A DNA stretch of 64,000 nucleotides from Petunia secreta (Eukaryota > Streptophyta > Magnoliopsida > Solanales > Solanaceae). Positions 55,123 through 64,000 of the stretch are shown piece after piece. The stretch covers positions 40,046,001 to 40,110,000 of the forward strand of contig JARKIP010000010.1 in the NCBI GenBank assembly GCA_029990175.1, written 5' to 3'. The position numbers and the translations under genes were made by a program. Numbering within the stretch: position 1 is the first letter of the stretch; each line of letters starts with the position of its first letter. The notes beneath the pieces are model-generated. The model saw only the letters and a list, made by a program, of their open reading frames with translations, did not search any database and had not been told where the DNA came from.

Positions 55123-56670
55123 ATATATCAATGCTTCCTTTGAGTCCTATGCTTCTACTTGGTGGGAGGCCGAAAAGAGATCTAGATTAAGGCATAATCA
55201 GCCCGTACGCATTACTTGGGGAGAGTTGAAACAAGTAATGACCCAAAAGTATGTCAATACAAAGCATAAGCAAGTGCAACTCCGGAGATTATATAACGCT
55301 AAACAAGGGCTGAAATCTGTTGAAGAATACCATGATGAGTTTGAGAAAAAGACGAGGCTATCATACGGTTCAAGGATGGCTTGAACCGTGACATCTCCAA
55401 TCAATTGAGGCTGCATAATTTCTTGACACTTTATGATGCACTCCTAGCTGCCATTGAAGACGAGAAAATACTTAGAGAAGACAAGGCAACCAACTATAGA
55501 GGAAGCTCTACTTCTGCTCCTGTGAGCCGAAACAAGGAGTGGAGAACGCTAAGCACTGGTGGAACAAGTGTGAGCCATGAGGTGAAGAAACCAGCAGAGA
55601 AAGTGACGCCTAAAGGTGATCTTAAGGGGTCGGGAGGTACTTCTAAAACTCAGCTTAATTCTCCTAGTGCATCTTCTTTTCAATGTCATAAATGTAAAGG
55701 CCATGGACACTTTGCCAAGGATTGTCCTACGCGAAAAATCATGCTTATACTTGACGATGGTACAGTCCGTGAGATGGAGAGTGATGAGGAGGACGAGGAA
55801 GATGAGAGGGCTGATTTGGTTGAGTGTGAGGAAGAGGTAGCGGAGGATGAAGGCGTGAACATATTCCTAGTGGTGCATAGAAACTTGAGTGCTATGAGTG
55901 TAGAGGAAGAGGGAGATGTGCAGCGTGAGAATTTATTTCATGCTTGGTGTAAGGTGAAGGGGAAGGTGTGCTATATGATAATTGATTTGGGTAGTTGCAC
56001 TAATTTAGTAAGTCAGACGTTGGTGACCCAACTAAAGCTGCCCACATTAAAACATCCTCATCCCTATAGATTGCAGTGGTTGAGTGAGTGTGGCGAGTTT
56101 AAGGTGGTGAATCAAGCGCTTATCAAGTTTAAGGTGGGAGTTTATCAAGATGAGCTCATGTGTGATATGGTGCCTATACGGGCTTGCCATTTGTTGTTGG
56201 GCAGGCCTTGGCAATTTGATAGGGGTGTCGTTTATGATGGCAAGGCCAACACTTATGCAACTAAGCTAGAGGGTAAGAGTTATATACTCAAGCCCTTGAC
56301 ACCCAAAGAAGTTAGTGATGATTACAAGCGCATGCAAGAGCTGAAAGAGGCAGCTAAAGCTAAGTCTCATATGGGGACTAAACCTGAGGCTGTAGATAAT
56401 TCCATTACACCAGCCCTGCCAGGTAATGTTTGTGTCATGTTCCAACCAGGTGAGAATTTACGAGGTAATGATAGTTCTAAGCTGTTAATTTGCCTTGTAC
56501 ATAAGGGTGTTTATTTGAGTTCTAATGATTATGATTCTACTAATGTTCACCCCTTACCTAGTGTTGTTGATGATGTGTTACAGGAATATATGGATATATT
56601 TCTCGAGAAGATACCGAGTGGGCTGCCTCTATTGAGGGGGATAGAACACCAAATTGACTTCATCCCATAG
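55123..56670 (+). pseudogene. gag-pol: Host gypsy gag C-terminal part and protease, second copy
   Basis: Same as 36787-38334, including the frameshift before 55381, the zinc knuckle CHKCKGHGHFAKDC and the altered protease active site D-L-G. It ends at TAG 56668-56670. Confidence 0.88.
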
Positions 56671-57265
56671 TCAAAAATTCCTACCAAACCATCCTACCAG
56701 AGCAACTCGAAGGACACCAACGTCAAGTGGATGAGCTGCTAACCTAGGGCTGGTTTGTGAGAGTTTAAGCCCGTGTCCCGTGCCAGTGATCCTTGTTCTA
56801 AAGAAGGACGATACATGAAGGATGTGTGTTGATTGCCGGGCAGTCAACAAAATAACGGTAAAGTATCTTCATCCCATCCCTAGATTAGATGACATGCTAG
56901 ATGAGTTTAGTGGTTCGAATGTGTTCTCAAAAATTGATCTTAGGTCCGGCTACCACCAAATCCGTATGAAACCAGGTGATGAGTTGAAAACTGCATTCAA
57001 GATCAAGTTTGTTCTATATGAATGGTTGGTGATGCCTTTTGATATCTCCAATGCACCTAGTACGTTTATGAGGCAAATGAACCATGTACTTAAGCCGTTT
57101 ATTAGCAAGTTTGTGGTTGTCTACTTTGATGATATTTTGATTTATAGCAAGAGTGTGGATGACCATGTTAATCACTTAAGGCAAGTACTTGATGTGTTGA
57201 GGGCTGAAAAGCTCTATGCTAATTATAAGAACTGTGCTTTTGTGTGGAGAGAGTTGTTTTTCTAG
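56671..57265 (+). pseudogene. pol: Host gypsy reverse transcriptase, second copy
   Basis: Same as 38335-38929: degenerate start, then IDLRSGYHQIRM and VYFDDILIYSK, with the frameshift near 57246. Confidence 0.9.
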
Positions 57266-58023
57266 AGTTTGTAGTTAGTACTAATGGTGTCAAGGTAGAT
57301 GAGTCTAAGGTTGAGGCTATTAGAGATTGGCCTACTCCTACTACTGTTTCGCATGTTAGGAGTTTCCATGGTCTAGCTAGTTCCTATAGACGATTTGTGA
57401 GGGATTTTAGCACCATAGTAGCACCACTCACTGAGTTGGTGGAGAAAGATCAAGCCTTTTTTTGGGAAGAGCCTCAAGAGAAGGCTTTCCAAGGGTTGAA
57501 ACATAGGCTCACTTCTGCCTTGTTATTACAATTACCTAATTTTAGCAAGACGTTTGAAATTGAGTGTGACACCTTGGGTGTTGGGATTGGAGGTGTTCTT
57601 ATGCAAGATGGGAAACCTATTGCCTATTTTAGTGAGAAGTTGAAGGGGGGTGCCTTGAATTACTCTACGTATGACAAGGAGTTGTATGCCCTCGTGAGAG
57701 CTCTAGCTCATTGGTAGCACTATTTATGGCCTAGGGAGTTTGTCATTAGGAGTGATCATGAGTCGCTCAAACATCTTAGAGGCCAAGAGAAGCTGAATAA
57801 GATGCATGGGGTTGAGTTCATTGAGAGTTTCCCTTACGTAATTCATTACAAAAAGGGAAAGGAGAATGTAGTTGGTGACGTACTTTCTAGGAAGTTTGCC
57901 TTAGCTACCACTTTAGCATCTAAGTTGATGGGTTTTGAGAGTATTAAGTCTATGTACATGCATGACCCTAAGTTTAAGAGTGTATATGATTCCATAGCTA
58001 ATGGGCAGCGAGTAGAGAAGTAA
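57244..58023 (+). pseudogene. pol: Host gypsy RNase H, second copy
   Basis: Same as 38908-39687, with the shared TAG at 57715-57717. The shared stops prove that they existed before the duplication. Confidence 0.88.
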
Positions 58024-59399
58024 CAATGGAATGATGGGTACCTTTTTAAGAATGGGAGAGTGTGTATACCTGAGTCTTCATGGTGTGAGGAGTTGGTGCG
58101 TGAGGCACATTGTGGGGGTCACTTTGGGGTAGATAAGACCTTGGCTATACTAGGTGAGCAGTTTCATTGGCCTAAGAAGAGGCGTGATATTGAGCGTGTT
58201 CGTAGTGCTTGTTTAGACTGCAAACGGGCTAAGTCTAGGTCTAGTAACCATGGTTTGAACACTCCTTTACCCCCTCCCTACTAGTCCTTGTGTAGACATC
58301 TCTATGAATTTTGTGATGGGGCTACCTCGTTCTAGGGGTGGTCATGATAGCATATATGTGGTTGTTGATAGGTTCTCTAAGATGGCTCATTTTATCCCTT
58401 GTAAAAAATGTGATAATGCACAACATTTGGCTTCTCTGTTTATTGCTAGTGTGTTAAAATTGCATATATGGTGTGCCTCGTACATGTTAGTGATAAGGAT
58501 TCTAAGTTTTGAGTCACTTCTGGAAGTGTTTGTGGGGTGCTCTTCACACCAAATTATTGTTTTCTACATCTCATCACCCTCAGATAATCGGTCAGATTGA
58601 GGTGGTTAACCGAACCTTGGAAGCTCTTCTTAGAGTTATGACCAAAGGTAAGACGGGGACGTGGGCTGATAGGTTGCCCATTATGGAGTTTGCATATAAT
58701 AGAAATATGCAGATGATGACTAGCATGACTCCATTTGAATGTGTTTATGGCTTTAACCCTTTGATCCCACTTGATCTTATTCCTTTGTCTAGAGATGCAG
58801 CTATTAGTGTTCAAGGTGAAAGTCGGCCAGTGGCGTTGCTTGAGCCACATGTGAAGGTAAGGAAGAACTTGGAGGAAGCCTATGAGAAGGTGGCGTTCAA
58901 AAAGAATAAGGGGCGGAAAAAGCTGGATTTGAAGAAAGGTGATTGGGTTTGGGTGTATTTTCGAAAGGAGAGGTTCCCGAACCAAAGGAAGGGGAAGCTA
59001 GCCCCGAGGGGAGATGGCCCATTCCAAGCGCTTCAAAAGATTAACAATAACACCTATGTTATAGACCTTTCTGGTGAGTATAATGTTTCTAACACTTTCA
59101 ATGTTTTTGACGTAACTCCTTGTGTTGCAGGTAATGCTTCTTTGAGAGATGATGATGGCTTGAATTCGAGGATGAAATCTTCTCAAGAAGGGGAGAATGA
59201 TGCAGTCCATCCTGATCAAGCTAAGTTCGTGCCTTCGAGACCATTTATGAGAAGTCAAGCTAAAGAGCTTCATGATGTTCATATGATGGTGTTGAATAGC
59301 TATGATTGTGCAAGCATGGAGGAAGCGGACAACATGTTAGAGGCGACAAGAAGCACTTTGGTTAGCAGTGGAAAAGGAGGGGCGATTGATGCATATTGA
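58024..59399 (+). pseudogene. pol: Host gypsy integrase, second copy
   Basis: Same as 39688-41063, with zinc domain at 58060-58284, core pieces at 58304-58600 and from 58509, and readthrough of the polypurine tract (59185-59197) into the LTR (starts 59198). Confidence 0.85.
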
Positions 59400-60576
59400 G
59401 GCCGAGACTTAGAGAAGTCAACAAACTACTCAACGAGCTCATTCTTGGGCGTTGGAGATCTTAGTATTTCGGGTATATTTTAAGTGCTCTCAACGAGGTC
59501 CTACTTGTTATTTTACATAGACAATCATAGTTAGATGAATGGAAATTTATTGGCCCTGCGTTGTCATTTAAAATATAGCCAGCCTGTGGCTTTTACGTTA
59601 ATATTATAGGCAGATTATCTACATCTATATAAGCATGTCTTAGTCTTTTATTTCATTCAACATCTTTGATAATAGAACGCAACTTTATGCTCTCAAAAAC
59701 AAAACCTTGTGAACTTGTCCAATTTGGTGAAATCAAAAATGCACTCATTCCTCCATTGATCAATCAGTCTGCAAGGCGCAGGTTTGTCTTGAGGATATTA
59801 TGTATAACTTAGGTGTTCTTTGACTTCTAACAAAGCGGTGAGTAGACTAGTTCCTACTAAATCTTTTGTTGTAGTTCGAACCACGTCTAGTTTTCTATCA
59901 TGTTCTTCGTATTTAATCTTACGTCATTGTATCTCAACTACCAACTACCTCATATCTAGTTGTCTCTCAACTACCAACCATCTCGTATCTCGATGTATCT
60001 CAACTACCAACCACCTCGTATCTCTCAGTATCTCAACTACCAGGCACCTCGTATCTCGTTGTATCTTCTCGTATCTCGTTGTATCTCTATTGTTTTGCAT
60101 TATATATAACTATTTCTAGACTGTATCAAGCTGTTTCTAGATTGTTTCTGCATTGTTTCGTCCTGTTTGTGCGTTGCTTCTCACTGTTTCTATACTATTT
60201 CACCTTATTTGCGTTGTTTCACAATTTTTTTACATTTTATTTCGTACTTTTCACTAGTTGTTTCAGACTCTTTTAGCGTTGTATCTCGTTGTATCTGCAC
60301 TATTTTTGCTTCGTATCAAACTGTATCTCGCTGTATCTTTGTTGTTTTAAACTGTTTCAGTGTCGTTTCTAACTATTTCTAGGTTTTTGCACTGTTCTAC
60401 ATTGTATCTAACTGTTTCTAGACTGTTTCTGCTTTGTATCTAGATGTTTCTATACTGTTTCAGCATTATTTCATCATGTTTCTGCATTGTATCTTGTTGT
60501 TTCTAGACTGTTTCATTATTGTTTCATTCTATTTGTGTGTTGTCTCTATTATTTCTGAACTATTATACCATTGGCA
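59198..60576 (+). repeat. Host gypsy 3' LTR and minisatellite, second copy
   Basis: Copy of 40862-42240. The minisatellite spans about 59926-60566 and carries one substitution (60318). Confidence 0.6.
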
Positions 60577-61296
60577 GTTAAGGGGTCACAGATCAAAACC
60601 ATATAAGAAAATAGTGGCGGGTAACATCCTAGAAACAGGGGCGATACACATCACCAGAAACTTGAAAGTTGAAACAGGGGCGATACACATCTCTGTTTGT
60701 CTCCTCTGTTTTTCCTTTTTTTGTTACATCTCGCTATAGGGAAGAGCCTTTAGCCACCTCCGCTTTAGGCTTGAAACTTGAAGCAATGGTGGCTAAGGGT
60801 CATGTCCCACAGCGAGGGAACAAATTAGATCAAAAGACGGCAGAGAAACCCTTAATCTAACCAAGCCGTCGGTCAGAATCCGGAAAAAGACGATCTTTTT
60901 TGTGAAAACAGAGCAGACGATATGGATGAGGAGGGAAAGAGGAGTCCATTCATGTAAGATTTTGCCGGATAAAGTCACGTAGTCGCCGGGGTCCAACTTT
61001 CAAAACTCGATCTACTCCAAGCCATTGAGAATTTGGGAAAATAAACCCCATATATGGACAGATGAGGTCTCTGCGGTCCGGTTGATGTAAAATTTGTGGC
61101 TCGTCGGCGGCGGCCGACCGCTTGAGCAATGGTGGTTCAATGATGGGGCAATTTCCTATCGGAGGGAACAAAATTGGTTCTGTTAAAATCTGTTTTTGTA
61201 TAGTTGTGAAATATGCGAGGAAAAATATTGCTATGTGGTGTAATTTGTGTAATGTTTCTAATTTTTTTTTTTTTTTTTGTAATTTAGGGGTGTAGG

Positions 61297-61347
<51 letters not shown>

Positions 61348-62012
61348 CACACACACACAAAAAAAACTATAACACTATAGGCTTCACCCGCTTAAAGTGG
61401 TTTCGCAAGAATGACCTCCACTGAATTTAATGAATAAATTTTGGACGGAAATACCCTTACCTTTTATCTCTTTCCACATTTTCTCAAATAACTTGAAGTG
61501 TTGTCCCGTCGTCCCTTTCTCGTAAGTGGTGCCTCTTAGGCAGCACATGACAATACTTGACCTTGACCCCCTCTTGCATAGGCAGCAATTGCCCTTTTAT
61601 CTCTTCCTACATTCTCCCAGATAACTTGAAGTGTTGCCTCGGAAGCACTTGCCCCTTTAATCTCTTCGCAGACAGCACTTGCTCTTTGTATTTCCCAAAA
61701 AGGTAGCACTTGACAATGTGATGTTCTGCCTCCCAGGCCATTTTGCTAAATTATTTTAAGTGGGGACAAAAAATCATAACCAATGATATGCGGTTAAACT
61801 CAGTGAAATTTATACCAAACTATGTTGATATATACGGGCCCATACATTTTTTTCTTATCTGTTGCAAATCACACAACTTTAACTACTGTGAATTAGTTCA
61901 AGTACAACCACTTAGGCAGCATTTTCAACCATTGCTTTTTTTTTTTTTTTTTTTTTTTTTTTGCAGCAACCAAAATCACTGCTATAAGCAGTTTTCTTTG
62001 TAATGTTTATAG
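60577..62012. other. Unassigned sequence, second copy
   Basis: Copy of 42241-43674. It includes the doubled GGGGCGATACACATC word, the GC-rich patch (60936-61166), the GT/TA/AC microsatellite (about 61299-61366, different length) and a longer poly-T (61937-61962). Confidence 0.6.
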
Positions 62013-62170
62013 GCAAAATTTATGAAGCACCCGAAATTTCCGATATCGCTGACCAAAACTGGTATGCACGACAACAATCATTAGTAGCGAAATTCGGGCA
62101 AAAACTCCACTATGATCCTGTTCCCGATAGTTACGCCTTCCAAATATGTAACAGACCAACATTAAAGTAA
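62013..62170 (+). other. Possible orphan exon, second copy
   Basis: Copy of 43675-43832 with the same acceptor-like TTTATAG and TAA at 62168-62170. No difference was seen. Confidence 0.35.
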
Positions 62171-62233
62171 AAAATATCGAGGAGTTATTAGGCCTAGTAA
62201 TATCGAGGAGCTATTAGGCTTAGTACATAATAT

Positions 62234-63285
62234 AAAGAAAAATTTATCTAATAGCTAAATTACAAAAAATACCAATACTTTTACAATATTTACAAAACAT
62301 AGCAATAGTTTTCAATATTTACCCTATATAGCATTTTTTCATTTCCACTCTTCCAACCACAAAACCCTAATTTCTTCTCCTCTCTTCCTCTCCCCTTCTC
62401 TACCCATCACCTACCCCCCCCCTCCACTGACATCCCTTTCGTTTCGCCGGCGAACAGATTCGGCCATATTACTGCTTCGTCGACTCTTCTCCAGCGCTGC
62501 TGCCGCCACAGTGCAGTGGCGCTGCTGCACTGCAGTGGTGCAACGCCTCGATTTATGTTTTTCCGGTAGCTTTCCGGTGGATTTTCCCGATTTGGTCCTT
62601 TGTTTCCTTTTGTATGTGTATATATGCGTATGTTTATGTATATATTTGTATTTTGTATATATATTTTCAGTTCTACTTCTCTCTCTTCTTTTTTCTTTTT
62701 GTTTTTGATTTTGTATGTGCATTTATTTGTATATACATGTGTATGATTTTTGTATTTATATGTATGTGTATGTTTTGGTGTATAAATACATTAAAGTTAT
62801 TTTGAATATCTAGTTGTGTTTATTTGTATATTGTTGTATGTTTGTGTATTTTGTACTTTCAAGTGTATGTTTGGCAACTTTTCGGTTATGTATTTTGTAT
62901 AGTTTTGTATATAGTAGTATTTATGTATATGAGTGTGTCACATTTTTGTGTAAAAATCCCTTTGTATGCCTTGTATTTGTGGTTTGAATAATTGTATGTT
63001 TTGTATTTTCTAGTTTATGTATGTTTATGATTTTGTGTTTTTTTTTTTTTTTTGTATGTTAGAAGCTTTTTTTCCAAATTAAAAAAAAAAAATTCAGTGA
63101 CCTGCCGCCGGTGGTCGGCGTCGACCCTGTGACTGGATCAGTGGGTGTGGGAGGGAGTAAACCTTCATTTGTATAATTTTCATGGAAGTTGTATATGATT
63201 TGTAAAAAAACTATTGGTATGTTTTGTAAAATGGTATAGTATTAGTTTTTTGTAAATTTGATATTAGGGTTATATATTTTTGTAA
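62234..63285. mobile_element. MULE-like inverted-repeat element, second copy
   Basis: Copy of 43896-44945. The C run near 62415 is 2 bp longer. Confidence 0.6.
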
Positions 63286-64000
63286 TCCTCCCTAGTATAA
63301 AACCCTCTCTTTTCCATTGTAATCGACATCTTTTGAATCATAAAAATATCATACACTCTCTCTCATTTCTACTCAATATCTCTCTCTAAAAGTTTAAAGT
63401 TGCTTTGCTATTAAATAATAAGTCTTCCTTACTATCATTTCATCATTATTGTACTTGTTATTTTGCTAGTCACCTGCTTAATCTTCTTAAAAGGGTTGAT
63501 AATTTTGATATAATTATATTACTCGTGGTTTACTTACAAATTCAATCGGATAATATCTTAATTTGAGCTTTAGGTTAAACAAGTGTATTTCTTTTTAATG
63601 GTAAAAAATTTTCCTAAACTATCATTTTTTTGTTAGTTTCATACTTAAACTATGGGTTAGTTACGTTACCCTTCTGAACTGTCAATTTTCATATTCAAAC
63701 CCCCCTGCAGTGCCAAGTGGCATGGAGAGTGACTCCACTCTCTTTATAGAGCATTCATACAATTAATTATTTTAAAATAGTTGTTCTTATTTCTTATTTG
63801 GTCACGGTGGCAGTGGATATGGCGGAGGGGGTTTATGGAGGCATAAGGGTTGTTGGAGAAGATGATGTGGGGTAAAAGAAAAAAAAAAATGAAAAAGAAA
63901 AGGTAACAAAAGATAAATTAAAATTAAATGATTAAATAAGCATTACCAAAAAAAAAAAATTACATGTTCATGACGTGGCTGCCAAGTGTTGCTTAGTTGG
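63286..64000. other. AT-rich stretch, second copy, cut by the window end
   Basis: Copy of 44946-45659. The window ends before the place where the Helitron would recur, so the right end of the duplication is not visible. Confidence 0.6.

Larger units (their letters stand above)
47002..55127 (-). mobile_element. Reverse gypsy, second copy, truncated in integrase
   Basis: Copy of 28668-36786 (LTR end 55122, then the host flank ATATA). It lacks the integrase C-terminus, polypurine tract and 3' LTR because the duplication starts at 47002 inside the integrase zinc domain. Content: partial integrase 47002-47170, RNase H 47220-47828, RT 47813-48186, solo LTR, RT start 50551-50995, protease 51162-51659, gag 51732-53082, primer site 54282-54293, 5' LTR 54297-55122. 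Confidence 0.93.
47002..64000. repeat. Second unit of the 18.3-kb direct duplication (cut by window end)
   Basis: Matches 28668-45659 throughout. Substitutions that I found: 29992/48326, 30604/48939, 30932/49267, 31452/49787, 33273/51608, 36176/54512, 36582/54918 and 41982/60318, about 8 in 17 kb. Length changes sit in A/T runs (30352, 35820, 43600, 45540 regions), the GT/TA microsatellite and a C run near 44080. Both units share every nested boundary, including the solo LTR and its TSD, so the copying happened after all those insertions. Confidence 0.97.

Overview
The window is plant nuclear repeat DNA, almost certainly from a dicot. The case for Solanaceae is an inference from element types (SIRE-type copia with an extra ORF, Ogre/Tat-like LTR, hAT MITEs rich in GGTATCGG, a Helitron ending in a GCGC-rich hairpin). 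It is AT-rich and I found no intact host gene. Almost everything can be parsed as transposable elements, many of them nested, and most boundaries are fixed by target-site duplications (TSDs) visible in the sequence.

Layout. (1) 1-10993: remains of an Ogre/Tat-like LTR element. It holds a broken ORF of the DUF7745 plant-mobile-domain type (2003-3611), a long non-coding 3' internal region with a hairpin and minisatellite, a polypurine tract (8088-8104) and a probable 2.9-kb 3' LTR (8105-10993). Two related hAT MITEs (745-1475, 4526-5191; perfect 8-bp TSDs) and a foldback MITE (8174-8578; 9-bp TSD) have inserted into it. A 103-bp tandem repeat lies upstream of the ORF. (2) 10994-about 42240: a degenerate forward-strand Ty3/gypsy element (the host gypsy). 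Its gag is split at two places. The first split is a hAT transposon (12459-26551, 8-bp TSD), whose transposase gene is in turn split by a nearly intact SIRE-type copia (14318-24918, 5-bp TSD, LTRs differing by one substitution that I could see). The second split is a related gypsy element in reverse orientation (26870-36786, LTRs about 4% diverged), whose RT gene is split by a 2.36-kb solo LTR (29858-32215, 5-bp TSD). The host gypsy then resumes at 36787 with the rest of gag, protease, RT, RNase H and integrase, and its 3' LTR starts at 40862. (3) About 42240-46938: a degenerate TTTC/TATC minisatellite, a microsatellite, a possible orphan coding exon (43675-43832), a MULE-like inverted-repeat element (about 43896-44945) and a non-autonomous Helitron on the minus strand (45834-46938).

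(4) 47002-64000 repeats 28668-45659 in direct orientation, giving an offset of about 18.34 kb with only about eight substitutions plus homopolymer and microsatellite length changes. It is either a very recent tandem duplication or a false duplication of two haplotypes in the assembly.

Relative order read from nesting: host gypsy first; then the hAT and the reverse gypsy; then the solo LTR inside the reverse gypsy and the copia inside the hAT; the roughly 18-kb duplication came after the solo LTR. No gene in the window looks fully functional. The copia is the closest, with a single apparent 1-bp frameshift between integrase and RT.
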